Assembly (NCBI GenBank): GCA_015065925.1
Contig: SVPL01000002.1
Location: 1 to 64,000 of the forward strand
DNA from: Oscillospiraceae bacterium
GTDB taxonomy: Bacteria > Bacillota > Clostridia > Oscillospirales > Acutalibacteraceae
Reading direction: 5' to 3'
Length of the DNA: 64,000 bases
In this document: positions 35,376 through 43,355 of the stretch, piece by piece
Layout: every line of letters starts with the position of its first letter
Numbering within the stretch: the first letter of the stretch is position 1
The notes under the pieces: model-generated
Databases searched by the model: none
Told to the model about the DNA's origin: nothing
Seen by the model: only the letters and a program-made list of their open reading frames with translations
Translations under genes and position numbers: made by a program

Positions 35376-36070
35376 TATTTATCCTCACTTGCAGATTTAA
35401 TTATCGGTTTATTTGCAAACATACTTGTTATACGGCTTTTTTGAGGTAGACATTCCTCAGGAAGATGCGAAACATCATTAAAAATTAAAATTTCAGGAAG
35501 CAAATCAATGCTTTCAAAACGCAAATGAAAAACACCTGTATTATCTGCCCAAGCTACGGTGTTCAGCTGCTCAATAGGTCTTCCAAGTGCATTGCAGATA
35601 ATATTACGAATTGTACATCCATGGGAAGCAAGAAAAATTGTTTTTCCATCATTATCAGCAATTATTTTTTTAACAGCCTTCCAAGAACGAACATAAACAC
35701 TGCGCATTGACTCTCCGCCTTTGGGATGAAAATTATGGGGTTCAATACTCCAATCATACTCAAGCTCCGGGCGAGTTATGGGAAAATCAACCCAAGATAT
35801 ACCCTCGATTTCTCCCCCATCAATTTCAATCAAATCATCTACCCTTGTAATCGGTAGATTATGATATTTATTAGCGGCAGCAGCCGTTAAATAAGCCCTT
35901 CTTAGCGGACTTGAATAAACAGCATCAGGCTTAATGTTTTTAAACCTTTCGGCTAAATATTCGAGTTGTTTTTCACCTAAATCTGTAATATCGCAGTCAG
36001 AAACACCTTGAAAGGTTCTATCTCGGTTACCAACCGCTTCACAATGTCTGATTATATATAAATCCGTCAT
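35375..36070 (-). CDS. Histidine phosphatase superfamily protein (phosphoglycerate mutase-like)
   Basis: The 231-residue protein has the phospho-acceptor motif LYIIRHCEAVGN (His8-type RHG variant, here RHC) and YSSPLRRAYLTA (about 54). A downstream acid lies in the GESMRSVYVR region and the second His in FLASHGCTIRNI (about 150). Family members range from cofactor-dependent mutases to phosphatases of the CobC/PhoE type, so the substrate is open. It is translated with ruvX, an uninformative pairing. Confidence 0.88.
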   Translation of the reverse strand: MTDLYIIRHCEAVGNRDRTFQGVSDCDITDLGEKQLEYLAERFKNIKPDAVYSSPLRRAYLTAAAANKYHNLPITRVDDLIEIDGGEIEGISWVDFPITRPELEYDWSIEPHNFHPKGGESMRSVYVRSWKAVKKIIADNDGKTIFLASHGCTIRNIICNALGRPIEQLNTVAWADNTGVFHLRFESIDLLPEILIFNDVSHLPEECLPQKSRITSMFANKPIIKSASEDK

Positions 36071-36129
36071 AAAATCACACCTTAAAAATTATATCTAGAA
36101 TTATACCACACATATCAGAAAATTGCAAT

Positions 36130-36157
36130 AAAAAACGGCTACCTATTTTCGGTAGCC
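36130..36157 (-). terminator. Terminator after spoVM
   Basis: GGCTACC (36137-36143) pairs with GGTAGCC (36151-36157) around a 7-nt loop. On the minus strand it is followed by GTTTTTTATT. It lies 15 bp after the spoVM stop codon. Confidence 0.82.
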
Positions 36158-36171
36158 ATTTATCTGAAATG

Positions 36172-36255
36172 TTATTCTTTATCTTTTTTAATACCAAAAA
36201 TCATTCTTAAAAATCCGCTTAATATTTTAGGACTTTTTACTACAACGATCTTCAT
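36172..36255 (-). CDS. spoVM: Stage V sporulation protein SpoVM
   Basis: This 27-codon gene encodes a peptide starting MKIVVVKSPKILSGFLRM and ending IFGIKKDKE. It aligns without gaps to Bacillus subtilis SpoVM (MKFYTIKLPKFLGG...), keeping M1-K2, K7, Pro9-Lys10, Gly14 and a basic end. SpoVM is an amphipathic helix that recognises the convex forespore membrane and anchors the SpoIVA coat layer; Pro9 is essential for that in B. subtilis. A near-perfect ribosome binding site (GGAGG, 8 bp before the ATG) and a terminator right after the stop support it as a real gene. It lies 20 bp downstream of a 48-codon membrane peptide gene. Confidence 0.88.
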   Translation of the reverse strand: MKIVVVKSPKILSGFLRMIFGIKKDKE

Positions 36256-36275
36256 AATAATCGCCTCCAAAAAAA

Positions 36276-36422
36276 TTAACATTTAATACAACAAATGCCC
36301 ATGTATATCATAGCGACGGCTAACACCAATACTATAACCTTTAAAGGACAAAAGAACGCTACAATAAGCCCAACACCAAAGTAAATTATGTATACCGGTG
36401 ACTTTCGGTTTCGTCTTCGCAT
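36276..36422 (-). CDS. Small two-helix membrane peptide upstream of spoVM
   Basis: From ATG 36422 the 48-residue product begins MRRRNRKSPVYIIYFG, then forms a hydrophobic hairpin of two short helices broken by FCPLK, and ends GICCIKC. The Arg-rich start predicts a cytoplasmic N-terminus. The ribosome binding site is GGCGGTGG, about 5 bp before the ATG. A longer frame to 36524 exists but its extra part overlaps the terminator of the upstream gene. It is 20 bp from spoVM on the same strand with no terminator between, so the two probably share a transcript. I do not recognise the family. Confidence 0.6.
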   Translation of the reverse strand: MRRRNRKSPVYIIYFGVGLIVAFFCPLKVIVLVLAVAMIYMGICCIKC

Positions 36423-36499
36423 ATAACCACCGCCCTTCAATACAGTATACGCACCTAAACAAAATGTGTGATTTTTCAAAAATATACTGAATTGAGCAT

Positions 36500-36531
36500 A
36501 AAAAATAAGCGATTTGAAATTCAAACCGCTT
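36500..36531 (-). terminator. Terminator after the EamA transporter gene
   Basis: On the minus strand AAGCGGTTTGAA and TTCAAATCGCTT (36507-36518 with 36520-36531) form a stem with one G-U pair, followed by ATTTTTTAT. It starts 7 bp after the stop codon. Confidence 0.7.
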
Positions 36532-36537
36532 AAAATA

Positions 36538-37440
36538 TTATTTAGTTTTGGGTTTCATCATTAGAACAGAGCCAACAAAAACCAAGGGAATTGCAACCCA
36601 CACATACCAGTTAATGGCCTCGATTTTGCCTGTAAAGATTAAAGAAATTAACACTGCGGCAAAGGGAGCCAATATCGGCTTAATCAGGAATGCAGATGAG
36701 GCAATTGTTGCAGAGCCAAACTCAATAGCTTTGAAAAACGCGGCATAACCAACACCTGTAACTATAACACCTAAATAAGCAAGCACACCCCAATTTAAGG
36801 CGCAATCACCAGAGCTTGGAATAATGTTAATACCGCTTATAAGTAAAATTAAGCCAAGAGCCAAACCACCCATTATAAAGGAGAGAGAATTCTGTACAAC
36901 ACCCGGTACGGCTTTAATAAATTTTTTGCTTATAACAGTGTAAAGTCCCATGGTTATAGCAGAAAGAAGCGCCAGTGCAATGCTCACGACTCCAACACCG
37001 GAAGTAATATTTGAAGAAACAACAATACCTACTAAACAAAGAAAAATTCCTATCCAACTTTTAACAGGGATTTTTTCCTTAAGAATAATTGATGAAAAAA
37101 TTGCGGTAAATACAGAATTACAACAAAAAATTATTGCGACAACTGCAGTGGAAAGATTTGCTTTTTTAGCCTCTAAAACAGCATATTGCAAAGGCACCAT
37201 ACTTGTTCCAATAAGCAATATACTAAGTAAAAATAAAATTAATATGGTTTTACTATTAATAACAACATTTTGCTTTTTTATGGTGGAAACTGCAAAAGGC
37301 AATAGAATAATTCCGCCAATAACAAATCTAATCGCAGTCATCACAGCAGGGTTTATGTCAGCGGCAATCTGACCGCTTACAGGCTCCAAAGTAGCAAAAC
37401 AAAGAGCCGTAATTAAAACAAAAGGAATAGCTTTTTTCAT
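36538..37440 (-). CDS. EamA/DMT-superfamily transporter
   Basis: The 300-residue protein is almost entirely hydrophobic, with ten predicted helices in two EamA repeats (about 5-135 and 150-295). The Pro-containing end of helix 4 (FCCNSVFTAIFS) and SAFLIKPILAPFAAVLI in helix 9 are typical. Such carriers usually export metabolites or amino acids. The ATG overlaps the stop codon of the preceding hydrolase gene (TAATG), so the two genes form one operon. Substrate is unknown. Confidence 0.9.
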   Translation of the reverse strand: MKKAIPFVLITALCFATLEPVSGQIAADINPAVMTAIRFVIGGIILLPFAVSTIKKQNVVINSKTILILFLLSILLIGTSMVPLQYAVLEAKKANLSTAVVAIIFCCNSVFTAIFSSIILKEKIPVKSWIGIFLCLVGIVVSSNITSGVGVVSIALALLSAITMGLYTVISKKFIKAVPGVVQNSLSFIMGGLALGLILLISGINIIPSSGDCALNWGVLAYLGVIVTGVGYAAFFKAIEFGSATIASSAFLIKPILAPFAAVLISLIFTGKIEAINWYVWVAIPLVFVGSVLMMKPKTK

Positions 37441-38186
37441 TATTTAACCTTTGCCTCCAAAAATGCTAGAACCTTATCTGCGAAAATTTGATGACCCGTA
37501 TACTTACAATGTGAATATCCTTCCATATATTCAAATGTAACATTCTCTTTGGGATAACCAAACATATCTAAAGTTTTTAACATAAGGTGTGTTTGCTCAA
37601 GTCTACCGGGCATATCATTATCAGCTGCAAATATAATCATAGGCTTAAGTCCCGAATACTGGCGAATATGGAATATTGGTGCGGCTCTGTCAATAATAAC
37701 CGCACGACTGTCGATTCCGCGTTCCTTAAGCACATTAAAATGAGTTGTAGGCTGACCTGCATCAAAAACCCAACCTGCAATATTATTAGGTCTTTTTCCG
37801 TATCGTGAAAGGAAAAATTCATCAAATGCGAGCATCATTGTAATGTATCCGCCTGCCGAACTACCACCTACAACCACCTTTTTGGGGTCACCGCCATATT
37901 CGGCAATGTGATTAATAACATAATCAACACATCTTGCGGCATCATCAATAAAATCGGGATAGGAAGCACCAAAATAAAGTCTGTAATTGGCTTGTACAAC
38001 GGCATATCCAGCATCTATGAGAGTCTGAATAAATGCATATTTACCATCCTTACAACCGCCGGTTATTCCGCCGCCGTGGAAATACACAAATGTTGCAAAA
38101 TTTTCACGATTTTCCGGTAAATAAATATCCATTAAATGGTCCCTTTCGGTTAATGTACCGTAACAAATATTTTTAATAACTTCCAT
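37440..38186 (-). CDS. Alpha/beta hydrolase, hormone-sensitive-lipase-like esterase
   Basis: The 248-residue protein (from ATG 38186) has the HGGG oxyanion motif (FVYFHGGGITGGCKDG, about 37-52) and the nucleophile elbow VVGGSSAGGYITM (Ser near 125). The Asp is in IIFAADNDMPGRLEQ and the His in MEGYSHCKYTG. That is the HSL-type esterase pattern. AAGGAG lies 7 bp before the ATG; a longer frame to 38255 overlaps the promoter and was rejected. It is the first gene of an operon with the EamA carrier. Confidence 0.88.
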   Translation of the reverse strand: MEVIKNICYGTLTERDHLMDIYLPENRENFATFVYFHGGGITGGCKDGKYAFIQTLIDAGYAVVQANYRLYFGASYPDFIDDAARCVDYVINHIAEYGGDPKKVVVGGSSAGGYITMMLAFDEFFLSRYGKRPNNIAGWVFDAGQPTTHFNVLKERGIDSRAVIIDRAAPIFHIRQYSGLKPMIIFAADNDMPGRLEQTHLMLKTLDMFGYPKENVTFEYMEGYSHCKYTGHQIFADKVLAFLEAKVK

Positions 38187-38226
38187 AGTAAAACTCCTTA
38201 TTTGTTTAATAAATATGTTTAAATTA

Positions 38227-38255
38227 ATTTTATCACACAATAATAATATATTCAA
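38227..38255 (-). promoter_or_regulatory. SigA-type promoter of the esterase-EamA operon
   Basis: On the minus strand TTGAAT (38250-38255), 17 bp, TAAAAT (38227-38232), about 40 bp before the start codon. Confidence 0.6.
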
Positions 38256-38309
38256 CTATAAAATATTCTATAAAATGATATGCTACAATGTATATTAAGC
38301 TCTAAAATA

Positions 38310-38338
38310 TTGACACTTTAATTAGCGAATGTTATACT
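38310..38338 (+). promoter_or_regulatory. SigA promoter of cysK
   Basis: TTGACA (38310-38315), 17 bp, TATACT (38333-38338). The start codon is 22 bp beyond the -10, with AAAGGAG between. The leader is too short for a riboswitch. Confidence 0.8.
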
Positions 38339-38359
38339 ATACTTAAAGGAGATGTTTAA

Positions 38360-39289
38360 ATGTCAAAAATTTTTACCTCTGTTGAACAATTAATTGGAAA
38401 CACACCCCTTTTAGAGTTAAAGAATATTGAAAAAACGCTTAATTTAAAAGCAAAAATCATTGCAAAATTAGAATATTTAAACCCTGCGGGCTCGGTAAAA
38501 GACAGAGTTGCCCTTGAAATGATAAATACTGCCGAAGAAAAAGGTATTTTAACCTCTAATTCGGTTATTATTGAACCAACATCGGGTAATACAGGCATTG
38601 GACTTGCCTCTGTGGCGGCTGCAAGAGGTTATCGCATAATAATTGTTATGCCTGAAACAATGTCAGTTGAACGACGAATTCTTATGAAAGCGTACGGCGC
38701 CGAGCTTATCCTTAGTGATGGCAAAAAAGGTATGTCCGGAGCTATTGAAAAAGCTCAAGAATTGGCTAAAGAAATACCAAACAGTTTTATTGCAGGACAA
38801 TTTATTAATCCCGCTAATCCTATTGCCCATATAAAAAATACAGGCCCCGAAATATATAATGATACCGATGGAAATATTGACATTTTTGTAGCCGGTGTAG
38901 GTACGGGTGGCACAATTACAGGAGTTGGAGAATATTTAAAATCCAAAAACAAAAATGTCGAAGTGGTTGCAGTTGAGCCTGCGGACTCCCCTATTTTATC
39001 AAAGAATATCTCGGGTGCACACAAAATACAAGGTATTGGCGCAGGATTTATCCCCGACATTCTAAATACTAAAATTTATGATAAAATTATAACAGCCACC
39101 ACAGAAGCATCCTATGAAGCTGCAAGACTTATGGGAAAAACCGAGGGTGTACTTGTAGGTATTTCATCCGGTGCGGCTTTGTATGCTGCAATTGAGCTTG
39201 CGAAATTGCCCGAAAATGAAAATAAAAACATTGTTGTTTTGCTGCCTGATACAGGTGACAGATATCTTTCAACCGAACTGTTTGAATAA
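38360..39289 (+). CDS. cysK: Cysteine synthase A (O-acetylserine sulfhydrylase)
   Basis: The 309-residue PLP enzyme has the cofactor Lys47 in NPAGSVKDRVA, the substrate loop EPTSGNTGIGLA (about 69-80) and the phosphate-binding GVGTGGTITGVG (about 177). It ends in ISSGAALYAA and LLPDTGDRYLSTELF, as in CysK. It forms cysteine from O-acetylserine and sulfide. It is monocistronic, with its own consensus promoter and terminator. Length is typical. Confidence 0.95.
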   Translation: MSKIFTSVEQLIGNTPLLELKNIEKTLNLKAKIIAKLEYLNPAGSVKDRVALEMINTAEEKGILTSNSVIIEPTSGNTGIGLASVAAARGYRIIIVMPETMSVERRILMKAYGAELILSDGKKGMSGAIEKAQELAKEIPNSFIAGQFINPANPIAHIKNTGPEIYNDTDGNIDIFVAGVGTGGTITGVGEYLKSKNKNVEVVAVEPADSPILSKNISGAHKIQGIGAGFIPDILNTKIYDKIITATTEASYEAARLMGKTEGVLVGISSGAALYAAIELAKLPENENKNIVVLLPDTGDRYLSTELFE

Positions 39290-39313
39290 TAAATAATTTT
39301 AATATTACAAATA

Positions 39314-39360
39314 GTAAAAAGCAGTAATCGAAGATGCTAAAAATTCGATACTGCTTTTTT
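39314..39360. terminator. Bidirectional terminator after cysK
   Basis: AAAAAGCAGTA and TCGAA (39316-39332, one bulged A) pair with TTCGA and TACTGCTTTTT (39344-39359) around an 11-nt loop, followed by more T. The converging gene stops at 39359. Confidence 0.8.
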
Positions 39361-39841
39361 ATACATTAAAAAAGGATGAATATGTATCAATTTCCTCAGT
39401 AGATGATCTTAAAAACTCCAAACATTCTTTATCCTTAGCAAGTAGCTTACCAACCTTTTTTAAAGCTTTAAAAAACTTTGGATTAAAAACTATTTCGTCG
39501 CTATGTTTAAGTAAAGGACATAGCCTGCCGGCTCTATAATCCTTTTCTACAAATACCTTACCATTTTCATCAACTGTAGGGAAAAAAGGAAAAATACGAC
39601 AAGCTAAAGGCCTATTTTCTCTATTGCAAGTACCATTACAAACCGCTAATCGCCCGCCGAACTCAGCTTTTTGAATTGGCAATTGGCTTTCTTCATACGG
39701 AAAAAGCAACATACCCACATCGTCCCCACCCTTACAGCAAGCACCTTCGCACAAAACCCCACAATCAACGGTCAATGGTGTTAAGTCACCTAATAATTTA
39801 AAAATTTTTGAATATAGTTTTTTGTAATTCGTAGGTTTCAT
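39359..39841 (-). CDS. Cysteine-cluster protein (YkgJ-like)
   Basis: The 160-residue protein has nine or so cysteines in YkgJ-like spacing: CGVLCEGACCKGGDDVGM (about 27-44), CNGTCNRENRPLACRIFPFFP (two blocks, about 68-88) and RLCPLL (about 108). The RPLxCRxFPF segment is the hallmark of the zinc/iron-chelating cysteine-cluster family, whose role is unknown, possibly iron-sulfur or metal binding. It is the last gene of the recJ-relA-hemZ operon, 18 bp after the nucleoside kinase. Confidence 0.78.
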   Translation of the reverse strand: MKPTNYKKLYSKIFKLLGDLTPLTVDCGVLCEGACCKGGDDVGMLLFPYEESQLPIQKAEFGGRLAVCNGTCNRENRPLACRIFPFFPTVDENGKVFVEKDYRAGRLCPLLKHSDEIVFNPKFFKALKKVGKLLAKDKECLEFLRSSTEEIDTYSSFFNV

Positions 39842-39859
39842 TGATTAACACTCCAAAAA

Positions 39860-40792
39860 TTATTTGTGATTTTCAAAAACACCGCCGGAAATAAACTCTC
39901 TTATCAAAGAATTTTCGGGTACCAGATTAAAATCGATTGATACAAATTTTTCCAACGCATTTTTTGCGTCCATAATATACTCATAATTATCAGCGTTTTC
40001 TGGAAGGTCTTTCAATAATTCTACAATTATATTTCTAAAAATACAAGGTTCATAACTATGAAATGTAAAAAGCTTTACATCCGCCGTATCTTTAAAGCAA
40101 TAAAGGTATTTTTCCTCGCCTTTTACAACCGAAGTCCAGAGCTTTAAAGTTTTTAAAGCGTCTGTATTTCTGTAAAGAAAATCCCTAGACATTCGTCTGA
40201 TTAAACGAAGCTGCTTACTAGAAAGGAGTTTGTTGTTATTATCGTCATACACAGTGCGGTTAACACTTATATAGATTTTAAGTAAATTGTTTTGATTTAA
40301 TTCATCGGTAAGTATAGGATTTAAGGCATGTAAACCTTCTACGATTAAAATCCCGCCATTTGAAATATCAATAGTGTGTTTTTCCTCACGAGATGCGCTA
40401 AGAAAACTAAAAACAGGAATATTTGTTTTACCATTTGATAAAAGCTGATTAAAACAACGATGAATTTCAGGAATATCCAAAGAATATACCGATTCAAAAT
40501 CCTTTTCGCCATTATCCTGCAAGGGCATTTTATCCATAGGTAAAAAGAAGTGATCAAGGGAAACAACCTCAGCCCGTTTACTATACTTTGAAAGTTTGTT
40601 TTTTATAATATGAGCTGTAGTTGTTTTTCCAGACCCAGATGGACCTGCAATTAAAATTATTTTATATTCTTCGTTTTCGATTATGTTTTTTACTAAATTA
40701 TTTAGCTCATTATCATAATTATGTTCTGCCGTTTCAATAAGGACTTTAGGGTTAGATTGTGCTAAATCGTTAATCTTCGATAGGGTATTCAC
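39860..40792 (-). CDS. Uridine kinase-like nucleoside kinase
   Basis: The 310-residue kinase has a P-loop AGPSGSGKTTTAHIIKN (about 49-65), the base-binding VVSLDHFFLP (about 77) and GGILIVEGLHALNP (about 148), the uridine/phosphoribulokinase fold. Its start is GTG 40792, preceded by GGAGGAG with a 7-bp gap, so the gene overlaps the end of hemZ by 23 bp. A longer frame to 40885 would overlap far more and lacks a site. In Clostridia such kinases often carry an N-terminal TGS-like domain, which is missing here. The nucleoside substrate is unproven. Confidence 0.85.
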   Translation of the reverse strand: MNTLSKINDLAQSNPKVLIETAEHNYDNELNNLVKNIIENEEYKIILIAGPSGSGKTTTAHIIKNKLSKYSKRAEVVSLDHFFLPMDKMPLQDNGEKDFESVYSLDIPEIHRCFNQLLSNGKTNIPVFSFLSASREEKHTIDISNGGILIVEGLHALNPILTDELNQNNLLKIYISVNRTVYDDNNNKLLSSKQLRLIRRMSRDFLYRNTDALKTLKLWTSVVKGEEKYLYCFKDTADVKLFTFHSYEPCIFRNIIVELLKDLPENADNYEYIMDAKNALEKFVSIDFNLVPENSLIREFISGGVFENHK

Positions 40793-42260
40793 TATAAAAC
40801 TCCTCCACTCTATTTTTGCGTTCAAGTATCTCGTCAAAACGGGACATATACTCATATGGATATTTATAATTAAAAATCCTTTCAATTTGACCTGTGCTAA
40901 CCGATTTAAGCTTTGTCACCGCCGACGCACCACACGCAAGTATTGTATGAGTTTCATCCATAATATATACATTATAAAGACCTTCAAAGCCTTTCTTAGC
41001 ATAACCCACATTTTCTAAATTACCTACAGTTTTACTTTGACGGTACATATAATACGGTAAAATTTTGGCAGATTTTAGTTTTGCTTCGGCATAATCAACC
41101 ATATCGCTTGCAAAAACACCATCTTTAAGGTAGGAAAAACTCTTATCCTGACCCATTCCTGATGAGCGTTTAAGTGACAAAGAATGAACGGTAACGCTTT
41201 CAGGATTCAAGTTAATAACGCTATCAATGGTATTTTTAAAGCTTTCCAGAGTATCACCCGGAAGGCCTGCAATCAAGTCCATATTAATATTATTAAAACC
41301 ACATTCCCGCGCCAAATGAAATGCATTTATAGTTTCGACAGTTGTATGCCTTCTGCCAATGTTACTTAAAACTAAATCATTCATTGTTTGAGGATTGATG
41401 CTTATTCTATCAACACCACCACTTTTTAAAGCGATAAGTTTTTCTTTGGTTATGGTATCGGGTCTACCAGCTTCTACAGTGAGTTCATCAAAACAATTAC
41501 CAAAACAAGTGTGAATAGTATCTAAAAGATGGGATAACTGCTGAGCAGAAAGTGTTGTTGGAGTGCCGCCGCCAACATATACTGTCATAACCTCTAGCCC
41601 TAGCTTTTTAACAATTTCAGCAGTTACAAAAATCTCTTTGATTAAAAACTCCAAATATTCAGGAATTAAATCAGAGGCGCGTTCTATGCTATGGGAAACA
41701 AAAGAACAATAACTGCATCTGGATGGACAAAAAGGAATAGAAATATAAATACTTACACTTTTATTGTTGGATTTTGAAATAATACCTTCCTCACTTATGG
41801 CAGTTTCTTTAAGTAAATCCATTTTTTTGGTTTCAACACAAAATTGGTTTTTAAAAAAATCAGTAGCGCCGTCTTCCCCTAAAAATTCGACGAAGCGTCG
41901 GTAAAGCTTGGCTGGTCGAATACCTGTTAAAATACCCCACCTAGGCTTATAATTTGTTATTTCGCAGTAGCACTCAAAAAGCTCGACCGCCAGAGCGCGT
42001 TCTAAATTTCTGACTTCATCAGGGTCCTTAGATGTTTCAGGTATAAAAGGTGTGTTTCTGCTTGCGATTTTGCCATTAATCCCCGCTGATGCAATTAAAG
42101 ACTTAATTCCTTTCTGCTCAACGATTTTAGCAATAGCAAAAAGCTCATCCGACATAGCAGGTTGAACATAAGAAAACTCAATTTTTTCAAAAGGGAAAAA
42201 CAAACGCGTAAGTTTTTCAAGTTCATATTCAAATGGCAATTCATTAGTATAAATTATCAT
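40770..42260 (-). CDS. hemZ: Oxygen-independent coproporphyrinogen III dehydrogenase-like HemZ
   Basis: This 496-residue radical SAM protein has an N-terminal domain of about 165 residues, then the cluster motif IPFCPSRCSYCSF with C178, C182 and C185. YVGGGTPTTLS (about 222) and the HemN-type region DLIAGLPGDTLESF (about 325) follow. HemZ proteins of Firmicutes have this long N-terminus. They are implicated in anaerobic coproporphyrinogen conversion, although no other haem gene is present here, so another substrate remains possible. It starts 1 bp after the stop of the MBL hydrolase gene. Confidence 0.87.
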   Translation of the reverse strand: MIIYTNELPFEYELEKLTRLFFPFEKIEFSYVQPAMSDELFAIAKIVEQKGIKSLIASAGINGKIASRNTPFIPETSKDPDEVRNLERALAVELFECYCEITNYKPRWGILTGIRPAKLYRRFVEFLGEDGATDFFKNQFCVETKKMDLLKETAISEEGIISKSNNKSVSIYISIPFCPSRCSYCSFVSHSIERASDLIPEYLEFLIKEIFVTAEIVKKLGLEVMTVYVGGGTPTTLSAQQLSHLLDTIHTCFGNCFDELTVEAGRPDTITKEKLIALKSGGVDRISINPQTMNDLVLSNIGRRHTTVETINAFHLARECGFNNINMDLIAGLPGDTLESFKNTIDSVINLNPESVTVHSLSLKRSSGMGQDKSFSYLKDGVFASDMVDYAEAKLKSAKILPYYMYRQSKTVGNLENVGYAKKGFEGLYNVYIMDETHTILACGASAVTKLKSVSTGQIERIFNYKYPYEYMSRFDEILERKNRVEEFYSEYPIED

Positions 42261-42261
42261 A

Positions 42262-42882
42262 TTAAAGATTCCTCATATAAGGATTGTATAATCGTTCATT
42301 ATTAAGGGTTGTAGGATTTCCGTGACCTGGGTAAAGTTTAAAGTCACCATCTAATTCTTTAAGCTTTTTTAAAGATTGAGATAAAATATAACTGCTACCG
42401 CCGGGAAAATCTGTTCTGCCACAACTGCCTTCAAAAATGGTATCGCCACAAAAAATTGAATTTTCAATCATATAACACACACTGCCCTCAGAATGACCGG
42501 GGGTATACAAAACATTGATTTTTGCATCACCTAAATCTAAAACATCCAAATCATTGCAAAAAATGTCAGCAACAGTATTTTTTTGTTCTAATCCAAAATA
42601 AACTGCAAGGCTTTTTACCGAGTCAGAAAGACCTTCAGCATCCAATGAATGAATAACAATTTTAGCGTTGGGGCATAGTCTTTTCACATCAGCAGCACCA
42701 CAAATATGATCAAAGTGCATATGTGTAAGCAGGATATACTTAATTCTGTTGATATTTAACTTAACAAAATTCTCCAATTCAGGCGTAAATTCACCCGGGT
42801 CAACCAAAATTATATCATTTTTCAGAATAACACCATAACAGTTTTCGGGAAACCTCACCGAACAAAAGGTTTTTATTTCCAT
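42262..42882 (-). CDS. MBL-fold metallo-hydrolase (glyoxalase II-like)
   Basis: The 206-residue protein has the metal motif LLTHMHFDHICGA (about 52-64), followed by TPGHSEGSVCYM (about 127), CGDTIFEGSCGRTDF (about 144) and YPGHGNPTTL near residue 190. These are the five metal-binding segments of the glyoxalase II-like branch. It is predicted to be a cytoplasmic binuclear zinc hydrolase of unknown substrate. Relatives are often found after relA-dtd in Clostridia. Confidence 0.9.
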   Translation of the reverse strand: MEIKTFCSVRFPENCYGVILKNDIILVDPGEFTPELENFVKLNINRIKYILLTHMHFDHICGAADVKRLCPNAKIVIHSLDAEGLSDSVKSLAVYFGLEQKNTVADIFCNDLDVLDLGDAKINVLYTPGHSEGSVCYMIENSIFCGDTIFEGSCGRTDFPGGSSYILSQSLKKLKELDGDFKLYPGHGNPTTLNNERLYNPYMRNL

Positions 42883-42884
42883 AA

Positions 42885-43340
42885 TTATTTTTTACTCCAA
42901 ATATCAGTGTCTAAAACTATTGTAACAGGGCCGTCGCCAACCATAGAAACTTGCATATCAGCTCCAAAAACACCTTTTTGCACCGAAATACCGTTACCTT
43001 CAATTACAGCACAAAATTCCTCATAAAGCTCATTAGCCCTTACAGGCTCCATAGCCGTAGAAAATGAAGGTCTGTTGCCTTTTTTGCTGTCGGCACAAAG
43101 AGTAAAGTTAGAAACTGCTAAAATACTTCCGTTAACATCAGAAACAGATAAATTCATTTTATCATTCTCATCAGTAAAAATACGCAAAGCAGATACTTTA
43201 TTTGCTAAAAGTTCAGCCTCTGCTGATGTATCTTCCTCATTAACACCAAGTAGCACAAGTAACCCTTTTTTAATAATGCCCGCTTGTTTTCCGTCTGCAA
43301 TTACCGATGCGGAAAGACAACGCTGAATTACAGCTTTCAT
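42885..43340 (-). CDS. dtd: D-aminoacyl-tRNA deacylase
   Basis: The 151-residue protein starts MKAVIQRCLSASVIAD and has VNGSILAVSNFTLCADSKKGNRPSF cut around residues 70-95 with the SNFTL-type (Q/F)TL active site. It ends with the conserved GxxGAxMxVxxVNDGPVT-like block, here FGADMQVSMVGDGPVTIVLD. DTD removes D-amino acids wrongly attached to tRNA. It follows relA by 15 bp, a conserved pairing in Firmicutes. Confidence 0.95.
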   Translation of the reverse strand: MKAVIQRCLSASVIADGKQAGIIKKGLLVLLGVNEEDTSAEAELLANKVSALRIFTDENDKMNLSVSDVNGSILAVSNFTLCADSKKGNRPSFSTAMEPVRANELYEEFCAVIEGNGISVQKGVFGADMQVSMVGDGPVTIVLDTDIWSKK

Positions 43341-43355
43341 TAAATCACCTATTTT

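Noticed and set aside
36423..36524. N-terminally extended version of the 48-residue peptide (82 codons)
   Set aside because: The extension overlaps the terminator of the upstream transporter gene and lacks a ribosome binding site.
36423..36537. SigE-type promoter before the spoVM pair
   Set aside because: A GTATATT and a CACACATT element are visible, but their spacing (about 10 bp) is too short for the SigE consensus. I do not call it.
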